Below, piece after piece: positions 1 to 13,300 of a stretch of 64,000 nucleotides of DNA (within the stretch, counting starts at the first letter, position 1; every line of letters starts with the position of its first letter). The notes below the pieces were generated by a model. That model had not been told where the DNA came from. It did no database searches and was given only the letters and a program-made list of their open reading frames with translations. The stretch is from Struthidea cinerea. Taxonomy: Eukaryota; Chordata; Aves; Passeriformes; Corcoracidae. The translations under genes were made by a program, and so were the position numbers. The stretch spans positions 62,001-126,000 of the forward strand of contig VZTI01005203.1 of assembly GCA_013397865.1 (NCBI GenBank), written 5' to 3'.

Positions 1-2960
1 AGACAATGAGCTTTAATTGGTTACTGTGCTCTGTATCACAACAGTTAGTTTGCAAAATACAAAAAGATTAAATTTTGCTGCTGACATCTATTTTTGTGTT
101 AAATTTCCTTTCCAAATATGTATTTTCTCTAGATAGATAGGCATGGAAATGTTCAGATGCATTCCATGAGAATACAAAAAAAAAAATTCAATCCCACTAG
201 CTGAAAAGAAATCAGCTGCAGTGTCCTAGCTGCAGTGCAGGCCATTGCCACTGGACTGATTCACAGAGAAGGAAAGGATTTTATCCTATTCCCTGCCTTT
301 GATCACGTCCAACAAGATTTGCGCTCCTGTGGAATGAGGTGATGGTGATGGTGATATGGATGGGTCCCTTCTCCATTCAGGATCACGTGCACTAGAATAC
401 AATGAATAACTGCTTTTTATGAGACTGCCTAGTCCTAAACTGGCCACCTTTCAAAGAAAACAGACAATGCTTACTTACTATACTGTTACTATAACGTTAC
501 TATAATGTTTTTAATAGGATACACCCTTTTTGGCGTTGATCTCCACCTCCAAGGCAGGACATACCTTTTATCAATTAAAATAGGGCACCTCTTTTGAGTG
601 TGTAGTTATTGGCTTGCTGCACATCAGGTAATGAATCCGATTTTGTGGACAATGCTGTGAGTAGGCTTTCAGGGAGCCTGTCCTGGAGGGGATGTGGAAA
701 ACGAAAGACACACACCCACACTGCCCCAGAAGCAACCCCCTATGGCAGAGTACTCGTTTTGATGTGGATCAGTCAGCTTTTGAGTGTGGTGCACACTGAG
801 GGGCTGTGTGCTTATTTTACCCAGTCTACCTCACAGATATTAATTAGAGGGTTTCAAAACAATTAACAGTGCCTGTATTTACTGTGAGTACATGGTCACA
901 ACATGACCTGTAGTATTGTGGGCACTCCTGAAAGGACAGACAAGCAAACAGAATTTATTCCCTTCCTGTAGTGCAGATGCGGTAGTGTGTTCTTGGGCTT
1001 ACGTGTTACAGATGAACTCATCTAAATAGGTTTGTTGCCTTCAAAACAAAGGATTCCGCTCCCCAGCACACAGAACTTCTGCTTCAGGCCACTGTCTTCA
1101 CCTCTTTCCGGATCATGCTCTGGTACTCATCACATAATGAGTTGGTCCAAGTCACTAATCTGCTGTAAAACTATTTCTTTTTTTTTCTTGCTGAATTTGT
1201 TTTCTGCCAGATTAGTGACCTGAATTGACTCACTGTACAGTAAAATGGAACCAGTGAAGGGGAAAGGGAGCTCCAGCAGGAGCTGGGAGTGCAGAGGTGT
1301 GTGTAGGTTGGTAAGAGCAGGATCTCCTCTCGAAGTAGCAGTAAAAGTAATAGCAGATCTTAGTACCTTTATAAACAGCCAAGCAGAGAGTTCACTTTTC
1401 AACACTATACTGCTGCATGATGCTCCTGGAGACAGGAATGGGCTGGTCCTGGGGCCAAGATCTGCACTGCAGGGCATTGTATTCTGCCTCCATATTGTGC
1501 TAGTTCTCAAAGCTATTTGTGCTGTCATCGAGTGGTTGGCAGTGTTGTATTGTTTTTGTGAGCTTATTCCCAGCCTGTATGTCAATCCAGAATTAATTCA
1601 AGGCTGCTTTTAAGCCATCCATATGGCAGTTATCGACAGAAGAAAGCACTGTAGCACACAGCACATTTATTATTCTGCAACTTCAGGAGAGTGTAAATGG
1701 TACATCAGTCTCATGCAAACCTGTGCTGCTTAAAATTTAACTATTTACTTGCTATTTAAGTGCTCTTACTTTGCACTTCAGTCAGAAAGCATACTAACTG
1801 AGGGCAGGCTTTTATCACTCTTTTTAGTCATAAAAGAAACTAAATCCTAATTTTTTTCCTTTTTCTTTACACTGGCTTCTGCTTCCTAATAACCTGTGCC
1901 CGTAATGAAGATTCAAAGAAAAAATGGCTTTTCACAATTTAAAAAGTCAAAAACATCACTTCCAACTTAAATAAAAACATAGTACTTCTGGCACACAGCA
2001 GCTCAAGCAGTAGTCAGTCTCAATACCATTGTCCTAGTTTGGACACTTAAAAATGTTACATGTTCTAATAATAGTTTAAAATGTCAGGACATGTCCAGTG
2101 GTAGACTGGAGGAGCCTAAGAGCCTTGCAGCTGAGCCCAAAGGGAAAGCCCTGTTACGCTCCCAGCTTTTCCTAGCACTGAGTAGCTCCTCTTTCACTCA
2201 AGGACAGTTCACCTGTGAAACTGATCATGAGTTATTTAGTCATCACAAGGAATTTTACCATTTACCTTAATTAAAACTGTTAGGACATCTGTTATGCTGT
2301 GAGACTAATGAAAGCTTTGAAATTTGAAGAAAACAGAAGTACTTGAAAGCACTTTTAGTCCATAATTTTTGAAGTTTTAACTAAGTTCCAGGAGAATAAA
2401 AAGAAAGTAAGAAAGAGGATTGAAGAAAACAGGGTGCAAAAGACTGGAAGAAAAAGGAAAGAACAATGGAAACGGAAACAGAAGGAAAGCATTACTTGAG
2501 AGGTAAGTTTACCAGGCAACTTGAAAATGGAGAGAGTCAAAAAAGAATAGGCATTCATCTACTATTCCTTTTCAGTGAGATGCTAAATTCCTCAAGGTCA
2601 GCTCAGAACCCAGCCTGAATTTCGCTGAATCTATAAATTCTGCAGATCCGGGGATATTTGCTTCCCTACATTTTTACGTGCCCTGACAGCATTAATTACT
2701 ATGCCTCTGGTACATTTTGTAAACAGTTGAGGTAATGAATCTATTACACAAAACACTGTACTATTCTCCTGCTGGGAGGCAACGCCCACTCTGAACTATA
2801 GAGAATGCAACTCAGAGTTAGGAATTTCGGTAATTTAAACTTCCTCCCACCAGCACATGCAAATGACTGCAAGTACCGACAAGAGCTGCATTCTGACAGC
2901 CCTCATTTCCCTGAACGTGCTCCTGCAGCCGTCACGAGAGGCAGCAAAACACCGTGTTGG
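1..2960. other. left flank, no recognised gene
   Basis: I see no exon of a known gene here. In the human order PPIL4 lies next on this side, but no stretch resembles its cyclophilin or RRM domains. The region is AT-rich with poly(A)/poly(T) runs. Overlapping open frames on both strands at 1130-1613 look like chance or an old decayed repeat. Confidence 0.5.
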
Positions 2961-3549
2961 GGAGCTCACTTACCTCGTAGCTCTCTGAGACTGCACAGTG
3001 AACAGATCCTTTACCTGTTGCTTTCAAACCAAACACAACAGATTAAAAAAAAATAAAAAATCTTAAGGATGGGCATGAGAGAAACTAGGTAAACTAGGTG
3101 ATGGTAAAGAGACGTGGTGGAAATGAAGATGTCAGTTTTTATCCCTTCTTCTGTCACTGACTTCTGTGGATATTACAAAGGCAATTAGTCAACTTTGTTT
3201 TTTTCGATCTCTAAAACAGTAGGAACTGCCGATGATAAATGTGTTTAGGGATTAAATATCTGAGGGTTTCATGGAAGTGTGTGAAACATGCTTTACAATC
3301 TATGACTCTTTTAGGCGTCATTTTCCAATGCCTTGCACTTTGTCCCAGATGTTTTTATCAGTGTCTCATGAATGCAAACTGCATATAATATATGGCTTCT
3401 GTGGGTTTTATGATTTATCTTCATTATCAACCAATCGGGAGTCATAGAGCAATATAAAATCAGGCTGAAGATTGCTTCAATAGGACAGCTAATTTATGGC
3501 AGTATTAAAACCTCCCCAGACAAGGTGTTAATGTATTTTCCACGCTTAC

Positions 3550-3678
3550 CATTGGGAGGTTTTTTGCTAATAGGTAATGGCAATCTTTCTTGTTGCAAAT
3601 AAAACACTTGTTATCTTCGAATCCACGGAGGACTTGGAGGCCCAGCTTGTTTTCTTCGTCTTTGCCCGAGACTTCCAT
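3550..3678 (-). CDS. unassigned short ORF divergent to GINM1 (putative first coding exon)
   Basis: This minus-strand frame starts at an ATG in a perfect Kozak context (ACCATGG). It runs 43 codons to a consensus splice donor (GTAAGC at 3549-3544). The predicted peptide begins MEVSGKDEEN, contains CFICNKKDCH and ends NLPM. An in-frame stop lies upstream. A possible 41-nt next exon at 2974-3014 would continue the frame. I do not recognise the product. It lies just upstream of the GINM1 CpG island and is transcribed away from it, as a bidirectional-promoter transcript would be. It could equally be a chance ORF in a non-coding RNA. A longer overlapping frame at 3611-3970 competes with it. Confidence 0.2.
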
Positions 3679-4243
3679 GGTTTTGACTGCCACTACTAAG
3701 TTTCTCTTTTTTAGGATGATGACCTCTTGCTCTGGAAAACTTTATCTTGTATTTTCTTCCTTTCCGATGACTCTTTCTGCTCCCTCCTGGAGTACTCTGC
3801 CTGCCTTTGCTTTCCAGAACCCTTTCCTGCAGTGTGGTGCTGAGGGCTCGTCCCGGTATTACTCCGGCCCTACGACCCTCTCCACGCAGAGCAGGTGACA
3901 ACAGCAGGCGCCTTACGGGAGCCTCACGACATACGCTGGCCCTTTCACAGATAGCTGCAATTATTAACACTATCTATACGGGTACTTCTCTTAGTGCTTT
4001 CAAAGGTTGCAGTCGCCTGTTAAGCGTGACAGGCTCCTGTCGGCGCAGCTCCGTGCCCGCGCCTATTCCGCAGCGCCGAACTCGGGATCTCCCGGCCACG
4101 GCGGCAGTGCCCGGCCAGGGGCAGGCACAGTGACAGGGGCAGGGCCGGGCCGGGCCAAGGCCGGCCCCCTCCCACCGCCTTCCCCGCTTCCTCCCGGCCC
4201 CGCCTGTTGATGTTTCACTTGGTTTTAATTCCCGGGTCGCAAG

Positions 4244-4348
4244 ATGGAGGCGGCGCTGGGACGTCGGGAGCTGCTGCTGCTGCCGCTGTCGCTGCTGCTG
4301 CCGCCTCTGGCCGCCGCTCTGCTGGGCCCGGCCGCTCCGCTGGGACAG
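4244..4348 (+). CDS. GINM1: GINM1 coding exon 1 (signal peptide)
   Basis: Codons 1-35. After MEAALGRREL comes a long leucine/alanine core built from CTG-type codons, a typical cleavable signal peptide. The donor is CAG|GTATCG, phase 0. The start context AAGATGGAGGC also resembles a YY1 site. Confidence 0.9.
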
Positions 4349-7300
4349 GTATCGCCGGGGCCAGCCCACCCCCTGCCCTGACACTGCCGCTTTCCCTGCC
4401 CCTGCCCCTGCCACTGTCCCTGCCTCTCTCCCTGTCCCTGTTCCTGCCCTGCTCCCTCACGGGGGTGAGCCGGACCCTGCCGCGGGGCGACAGGGTTTCC
4501 CCTCTCCCTTTGCTGGTTCGTCTGTATAGGATTCGATGTGCCGTATCTGACAGGTCTGAGGGGGGAGATGGTTACTTTTATGCAGTGTAGATGTGTTTAT
4601 ATTGTATTTTCAGGCTTGTCCCCCTACATCTCGATGGTTCAGTGCCGTAGAAGCACGCATTGTGTTAGGTCCACATTTGCGCCTAGCCTGTTCTTGAATC
4701 GAACCAAGAAAAGGGCTCTGATGTATTGGTGTATATCTATAAATACACAAGGCATTGTGTTGTCTGTTTTTCTGTTCCAATATCTATGCTGTATCTTGGT
4801 GAAATCAAGTGTCTTTTTAAAAGAGTGGGAGGAATGTTTTGGGTACTACGTAGGAGATCTTTCCAGTGGGAATGAAGAGATCTGCCAGAGAACCAGGTGA
4901 GCTCTGACCTCTAGAATTACAGAAGAGCTGGGTACTTCTGCCTGCACTTGAATCATGACCAGATACATCCTCTAAAATTGTTATAATTGTGAACCCAAAG
5001 TGTAAGGTCACGGAGGAGTTGTGAGGGGTTTGTAGTCAACTTCGCTGGCCAATGTGAAGTTACTGTTACCTGAGCAAATTTATTATGTCTTTTTTCCCTC
5101 CAGAGTTATTTATTAATGTAATTTAAGTGAAACATTTCCAAGAAAGCCTGATGGAGGCCCTGCACTGACACATCCTGTGTTGCGAAGCAGGATTCATTCC
5201 TGGCCTTACTTCCTGGTTTCTGCTTCTCTGTATGAGCTTTTGAAGAGAGAGCTCCTCAGCTCTGATTTCGAAACAGAGATCTAGATTGTCATACACCTAT
5301 AAAAATGCCTGAATGCTTGAAGTCAGGTGCGCTAAAGAGAGCAGAGGGACCTCAACCGTGGCTACTTTGCTTATCCCTCTGAGAAAGGGACTGCTGGCTT
5401 GAATTTGCTGAAAGGCACATGAAGTGACAATGTAATAGAGACTTATGCTCTTGCTCACCTTCTGCCCAGAAACAGTCACACTTACACACTGAAACTTTAA
5501 CTTGGTAGCATTAGAGTTATTTGTCACTACAGTTTTATAGGACACAGAGGCACATTTGTGTCTGCTGTCTTTGGATGTGAAAGCATGAGCCGGGCACAGG
5601 GGTGCTGGGGCAGTCCCCTGTAAGGCATCTTGGGGTCAGAGATAGAACAGGTGTGTTTTAGAGTGATTATGGGCTTGACTTAGGAACTGGGCTGTAATGT
5701 CTTACAGGCACAGCTGTGCTGTTTGTGGGGTTGAGTTTGTCCATTTGTGCTGTACTGCTCAGGTGGTCTTGTCAGCTCATGCTTTGCTAGTTTGGAAGTG
5801 TCTGCACTCTTTTGGCTTTATACAGGTCTGGTGGCCTAAGTATATGCAGAAAATTTCTTTCAAGAGTCCAAAAGGGGACATACAAATTTTTACTTAGTGG
5901 TTTTTTCTTTTTAAGTCTTAAACTTGAGAAAACAAAAACTTGTGTTTTCTCCTGCACTATTTAGTTTTGTACATACAGGACTGGTTTTGATGCAAAAGGA
6001 ACCACGTGTCTTGAGAAGGTTTTGAGTAGAAGAATCAATGTTTTTTGACACTGAGCTGTTTTTTGGTGGCCAGTTAGGAACAGAAGTGCCTAGGCAGTGG
6101 GAATAGGAAGAGTGGGAATGCCATGCTGTCAAGTTGCCTTCAGAAGCCATGAGCTCAGTGACAGTGGATGATGGGATCAGAATAACTGTGTTGTTTCCTC
6201 AGGATGGCTTGGGACTACAGACTGTTTGGGAGCAGGCAGCATCAACATGTTCAGCTTTGTTTTGGCTGGATGCCACAACTGTGCTCTATAACTCTGTGAA
6301 CCCACTGGCACTCTACTGACAGCTTCACGTTTTGTTAACTCTTCCATGTGGGAATTTAAGCTGGTGTTAAAAGTTTACCTCCTTGCTGATGGCAGTAATG
6401 TTAAAGAAACCATATTGAAAGGACTGAGGAAAAACCTTAAGACGCTGAAATAGTATTTTGTAAGGCTGAAATGCTTTTGTTCAGTTCTGGAATGTGAACG
6501 CCTCAATTGTTGTGCAACACTTGTCATTTCTCAAAAAAGCTGTTTTGAAATCTGGACTTTTTTTTTTTTAAACATTAGCATGTCTGGTTAGATTTTTATT
6601 TCTCCTCATAAAATTTGGATATGCAAAACTGGACTAAAAATTGATTGATTTTAGACAGAATCGAGGGTTTGTTGTTGTTGTTTTGGGGTTTTTTTGTTCT
6701 TTTAAAAAAAACACAGGGACTGATGCAATAAGAGGACTGACCTTCACGTTAAAGTAATGTTTCTGGTGCAAGGTCAGGAATAAGGTTTTGTGCTTTAGAG
6801 TATTTTTTTAACGTGCTGATAGAAACTGGCTAAAAGCAGTGCTAACACTGTGTTATTTGCTTACTCTGTTTACCTCTCGATAATTTAGGCTAGCAGAGTT
6901 CTTTCTAAAAAACATACTTGACTACTGTACTTTTTTTTTCTTTTTAGTTCAGTTCAGTTGCCTGAAAAAAAAAAATTCATATTATTTGTTGGCTGCAAGA
7001 AACCTTTGTGTGGATGGGTCGTTTTATTACAGCAGGAAATAATCTTCACTACATCAACCATTTGGTGCAGTGAGTACAATGTATTTTAATCAAAGAAGAA
7101 ACCTGTTAATAGCAACATGCTGAAATGTTTCTTCCATCGCTTTATGCCAGTTTCTCTATTAACAGCCCAGCACATGTGAATTTTAGGCCCAAAAGAGCTG
7201 GCATCATCTTCCTGTGTGTATTTGATTAAATTAAAGCAGTATGATGCAACCATGTCTCTGTGATGGGAGACTGAGTGTTCACCTTTAAAACTCATGATAA

Positions 7301-10300
7301 AATATCATTGTACGAGTTGGTTAAATAGGGATGATACAAAGGCGGTTCATTCTAGTAACATATGTAGGGCAAAGGGAAGGATAAGCCACGTTATAATAAG
7401 AGTCATTGTTAAAACAAGGAAGGAATGAAAGTAAGTGTGCTTGTTCAGAAAAGCAAAGTAAAGCAAAAGCATCATGTTAGATTATTGTATTAACAAAGAG
7501 TTCAGCTTTAGCTAGTTAAGCAAATACTGGGTGTACTTTTCTTACCCTTAATACTGTCATGCAGTTTGATAATGCCAAACCTTAATGGAGAAAATTTTGT
7601 ACAAAAATTTCGTGAAATGTGAGGGTCTAATTATTGTCCTGCAAGCTTGTGAATTCTAACTTTTCACGTCAAACTTGTACCATGATTACTTCTCAATTCA
7701 GCTATGCCTGATTGCAGTTAAGATTCACCCTGCAACATAACTCTGTTTTGATTCTTATGAAAGAATTACATGAAGCATGGATCACAGAGCCCCAGATTGC
7801 AATATATAGTTACACTATTTGGAGCCAGTTGTCCACGTGAGCGCCAGGACTCAAGTGGTGTGAGTTTGTGTGGTGGTTTTGTTTGTCTATTCCGACACTT
7901 CTTTTCCCATAATCTCTTCTCAGATTTAAACACAAGTTATTAGTTTTGTCTGTTCTTTACCTCTTTGGCAACCTGCATCAGACTTTACATTTTTCAGTCG
8001 CAAACAGGATATCAGCAGTGCCTGTGTAATGGCTATGAGGGGATTGTCTGCCTTTCAAGTCTCTGTACAGCTGGCCATCTTGCAAGGCATTGTGCCATCT
8101 GTTCCTAGGGCTGCCCACTTGGCTTCCCACAGGCCTTGTGGTGCAGAAAGAGCCTTGTTTGGAGAGCCTCAGTATAGAACAGCTGTGCTTCAAGTGGGCT
8201 GGCTGCTAGCAGCTGAATCTAGATGGGGTTCATGTGATTGGTGCAGCTGTGTAGGACTGAACAGTTACCCTGTACTGGGAGAAACTGTACAGTGCACCCC
8301 ATCAGGTACTCACTGCCTGTGGAAGGAGTTTTTCCATGATTCTTTAATCAGATAATCAGATCTGTTTGAAGTTCCTGCGTGATTAGACCCATCAGCTTTG
8401 TCTTCTGTGGCATTTTTCATTAAAAAGCAATACTAGGTGAAATGTTCTCTGTGGATTTGTCGTTAGTCTTTGAGAATTAATGAATATTCCCTTTTAACTT
8501 ATGCCAGATGCTTTATATTCTTTGCTGACATCTTTTCCCCTTCTTGTTCTTCTACTGCTACTGCGATTATACTGCCCCAGTTAACAGTCCTGGGTTCTGT
8601 TGCAGCACAAGTGAAAGAGAAAAGGATTAGAAAATGATCACTGCATGCTTACTTCTGCTGATCCAAGCTCACAAAAATTCACTAGTTCACTGTAATATAT
8701 GTCATCACACTGTTAGTGCTGCTGCCTAGCTGTCCTAGAACAGAATGACTTTTTTTTGTGGTAGGGGTGCTGTCCGCTTTGCAGGTTCTGTGGCCATTAC
8801 CCGCTGTAAATATCACTGCTGGAGCACTAAAACAGGGCTGAGAAATCATATCAAAAATCGGGAGAGACATTTGCATCCTATAAGAGCATTAAGAATGATA
8901 GGGCCATTTTTAGTGCAGATTGGAGTTTTGTGTGAAGGCACTGACCAGCACCAGAGGGGATAAGGGGCTGTGAAGTATGGAACGGGGGCCTGCAATAAGC
9001 TGAAAGCACACCCTGATTCTTAGGGACCTGAATTGCTTCTTGGGGCTCTCCTTTCATTCTGGCTTTGTTAAAGCACTGCTTTTTCAAATATGCCAGTGAA
9101 TTCAGAACCTTTTTAATTACAGGACTGTCTGAAATTTGTGCAAACTTTCATGATATTGTTAATACTGAAAAGTGTATTGTATGTTATACAACCAAGTTTT
9201 ACACTCATAGCTGAGGCTTCTCCAGGAATTGAGGGTGCAATAGTATGGATTACTGCAGAGGTCCCATGTTCTGCTCTCAGTGGCTTTGTTACTGCAGGAT
9301 TGGCTAACTATGCTTTTACAAAATAAGGGATGTGGGGTTATTTACCTTTCTTAATACTGAAGTACATAACCACAAGACAAATCTACAGAGCACTATAAAA
9401 CACCCTCCCCTCCACCCTCAGGTTGTGAATTGTATTATGGTGACATAAAAAAAAAAAAATCCTCTGTTGAAATTAAAGGATGTTTTCTAAGTCTGTGAGT
9501 CTTCAGCCCTAGGATTGGAAAGATGGGGATTTGAGTTATCACCAGAGCACTTTCCAGCAATCGTGGCTTTTCAGACCAGGCATTTCATCCTGAAAGCCTG
9601 GTGCAAGAGCTCTTGGCCTGCCACATCTGTTTCCCTCCCTGTTAGCAGGCATAAACAACGTATGGCTCTTGAGCACTTATCAACATGCGGATACTGAAGG
9701 GGGTACCATTCAGGCTTGTGATATCAGGGGCAGTGCCATGCGTCACCTGTTCCCTGCTGGGGGTGAAAATGAATCAGCTGGGATGGTGCTCTGCTCTCCT
9801 GTGAGCTGCTGCTTCCTTTTCCCCAGCACTCCTGCCCAGCTTTTCATTGCATTTGGCATGCATCTTGTGGTTTTTGCCCTCCTGTAGATTTTAGTATGGG
9901 GTATGTAGGGTCAGGAAGATGGCCACAGCAAGACCCATTGAGTTTTGAGTGTGACACTGGAGGTGAGACCAGTGAGAAGCCATGGGAAGACAGCCTTCAA
10001 GGAAGAGTTAAGACTGAGCTGGAACACTTACTTTCTGTGGGGAGAGATGAAGACTAGTGAACAACCTGTTCATAAATTGCGAAAGAAGAACATCTGACAA
10101 CTGAGTAGAATGGATGTACAGAACATGGGAAGCTATCAGTAGAATTTGTTGGATCTGAATGTGAACAGACTAGTCACAGGAATGGCAACAGCATGAGTTC
10201 TCGGTTGTGTGTGAACAAAAAATTGCAAGGGTCATGATACAGCTGCTGTAGGGGAATATTAATCATTGCTCTGAGTTACTGAGGAGCTTTATGAACCTGT

Positions 10301-13300
10301 ACCATTAAGGAGATGCATCACCATCACCTGAGATGATGGTGAGGACAGACATCTCCCAAGGAGATGCTGCAAGGACAGAGACATCACGCAGCAGAGGCAA
10401 TCCAACAGTCTGTGTCCATCAGAACAAGGAGCCCGGCTCATTCCTCCCAGCTGTGTTCTTGGACCTCTTGTGCTTGTCTGGCTCTTCTTTGCTTGTTCAA
10501 CTGACAGAAGAATAGTCTGGCAAAAAAGGGAAAGTTTTTGTGCCATTAATGAGCTAAATTACCTCACTAATTTACTTGGCATGGATGAGAGGGAAGGATG
10601 ATGTGCAGGAGAGATCTACACTCTCAGTGGCAGAGGCAGCAAGTGGTTAAACTGGCTTATTTGTCTGCACTTTACCATCTGATTTTTGAACCTTTGACAG
10701 CACAGAAGAGATCCACTGAAATATTTAATTTCTTAAACATTTAACGTGCTCTTCAAGTGCAAGTTCTAAGTATGCTTTGGAATTCATGACTGTGCTTGTG
10801 GATACTGCGTCAACAGAACTGACAGCTGTTTTGAAGGAAATTAATCATTGTATGTATAACTCACTCTGTACATTTAACAGTCAATTATTGAGCATATCTA
10901 GCTTCCTTCATGCCCTTCACTTTCAAATAAAGCATTTGATTAAAAAAAAAAAGTAGGAGGGGATTTTCCTATTTTTCATCAGTCATTTCCTTTTTTCTTG
11001 TAAACTCAGTGAGTCCCTTTGTAGATGTTGCAAAAAGATTGCAAAATACTTTCTGTGTAAAAAAACCTGAAATGTAATTTGTGGCTTAAAAAATGACGGA
11101 GTATTAAGACTGCCTGGAAAATCCATCTTTTGTGCCCTTTGAATTCCCAGAAAGCACAAAAACCTAGGAAGTAATGATACAAAGTTTTGGTAATCTGGTA
11201 AACAGTTTGAGAGTATAAAAGACTTAAGAGTTCTGAATGCTAAGAGCTAAAAGATCTAAAAGTTTGGTGGATTTTTATTTTGTTATTAATGTACGTGATT
11301 CTTAAAATATGAGAAGAAAATAAGTGGTTTGAGGAAATTACAGGAAGACAGGATAGAATACATCCTATGTTTATACTGTTAGTCCAGTTTGTATTTTGAG
11401 TTACAGACTTCAGTTGTCTGACTAACTTGGTAATTTTCATTTACTGTGAAGAGATAGGATTTAAGTTTTGAAGAAAAGTCAGTATAAAAACCTGTTTCAC
11501 AGAAGGGGCATTGAGGAAGAGATTTCTCTTTGGTCTCAGTGGCCAGAGAGTTTTCCTACTGATATGACAAATGGGTCTGGGCTAATAGGAAATAAAAAAA
11601 ATTACTTCCAAGTCACTTCCAACCCAGAGGTTATCTGTGTTAGGTTTTAAACCATTCTTCTCATTATGCCAGATTGCAGCTGAATTAGACTTGGATGTTG
11701 CTTTTCAGTTTTTGACAGTTCTGGCTACTTAAATATGCTCATTAACACCCATTGTTTCAATGCTTTTTGGCATTATAGTCACGCTTCAGAAGCTTTCTGT
11801 TCATGAACTGGGGCTGTATTATGCTAGGTACTGTATATTTCACATATTTCCTGGCTGAAAATTTAGTGTTGTGTAAAAATGCTAAATGAAAAGTCTTTGT
11901 GTGTATTTACATTTTTATTTATTTTAAATTCTGAGCATGTTCAACTTTTTATTGAGACATGACTCACTTTTTAACTGTTGGTTGCGAAATCATGACCCAG
12001 CTTCAGAGCTACAGAAGATGCTGAAGGTATGGAGACATTTTCCAGAGGAAAATGGATCACAGAATCACCAAATCATTTAGGTTGGAAAAGACCTCTAAGA
12101 TCAAGTCCAGCCTTTGACTGACCACCACCCAGTCAACTAGACCATAGCACAAAGTGCCATGTCCAGGTGTTAATGAAATGAAGTTATAATGATTTAAGGC
12201 TCCCCACAAGGCAAATATGGAGCTTAACATTGCTTTTGAAGAGGTGTCTGAGGAAGCAGTGTGGTAGTCATTACTTTTGGCTATGTGCAAGTGAGATTTG
12301 ATTTTTGTATGTAGTATTTTTCAGGGGCAGACCTGGGAGATTTAAGGTCCCATTTGCGAAGCAGTCCCTGAAATTACAAGGGAGAAATGAGAGGACAGAA
12401 TGAGTGGTTCAGTAAATTACAGCAATTAGGGTTTGAAAGAAAGAAGCAAATCCCCATTATCTGCAAGTTTGAGGGGTCCCATGTAGCATAATTTGGGAAT
12501 CATAACCAAAGAAACAGGGTTACTGCTGACAAAAATGAATGTTCTTTACTATAGACTAACATGTATTAAACTTCACTTTGAAGACTAACTGGAGTGCTTA
12601 AAAAAAAAACATTTACAGAGAATCTGATTTTTACCTTTTGTGGTCTATTATTTTTCAGCTAATATGAGAGACTTCCACTATATCCTTGTGAAACAAGTGA
12701 TTATTATTATTATTATTATTTTATCTTTATTACAAAAAACCACAAGCCATACATGGGGGAATGCAGATGTCGTTCTTTCTCATCAATCCTCTTTATTAAA
12801 AAGAGGGGTGAAAAAAACAGACTAATCCTTACATGAAACAAGAAAGCATATTCCTTTTTCTTCTGTCTGCTGGATATAAAGCCTGGGAATGCACCAAGAC
12901 TGTACACGAAAGTTGCCTGCAGTGGCTTATGTGTTTTCTCCAACTTAGATCTCTTCTCACTGTTTTTTTCCAGGAAGCAATCAGAGTTGGTGTTACGATG
13001 CTGAACACCAGTGGAGAATTTCACAAAGGACAGGTTTGTCCGGTTTTTCTATTTATTCAGTGAATTAATATGCAGCGAAAAGAAGTCTGCAGCAGCTGCA
13101 AATACATCCTTTATTCTGACATCAGTCCGTATGAAGTGTGTTCCTCTGAGAGTAGAATTGCAGCACAGGGGCAGGAAACATAGACTCATTCTGGCTGTCT
13201 TTCTTTCAGGTTCTGTTTAATATCACCTATGTTAATGGACAGGTATATCTAAATGACTTCCCTATGAAAAGCGGGGTCGCCCACATAACATGTCAAACAA

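Larger units (their letters stand above)
4020..4480 (+). promoter_or_regulatory. GINM1: GINM1 CpG-island promoter region
   Basis: This stretch is markedly GC- and CpG-rich against AT-rich surroundings. It contains GC-box-like runs (4130-4200) and the first coding exon of GINM1. No TATA box is evident, as usual for a housekeeping CpG promoter. The transcription start cannot be fixed from sequence alone. Confidence 0.7.
4349..12973 (+). other. GINM1: GINM1 intron 1 (8.6 kb)
   Basis: I see no recognisable coding exon in this intron. It contains homopolymer runs, a CR1 3' fragment near 12.06-12.17 kb and an (ATT)n microsatellite near 12.70 kb. Its open frames show no family resemblance. Confidence 0.8.

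Noticed and set aside
1..3500. Exons of PPIL4, the next gene in the mammalian order
   Set aside because: No cyclophilin, RRM or Lys/Arg/Ser-rich tail coding was seen, so the gene is presumably left of the window.
3611..3970. 119-codon minus-strand ORF overlapping the divergent candidate
   Set aside because: It has no motif, no good start context and no donor at its end. The shorter frame at 3550-3678 has better signals.
3974..4590. Several 67-146-codon ORFs on both strands at the GINM1 promoter
   Set aside because: They are antisense or out of frame to GINM1 exon 1 and the CCCTG repeat; their composition is low complexity.
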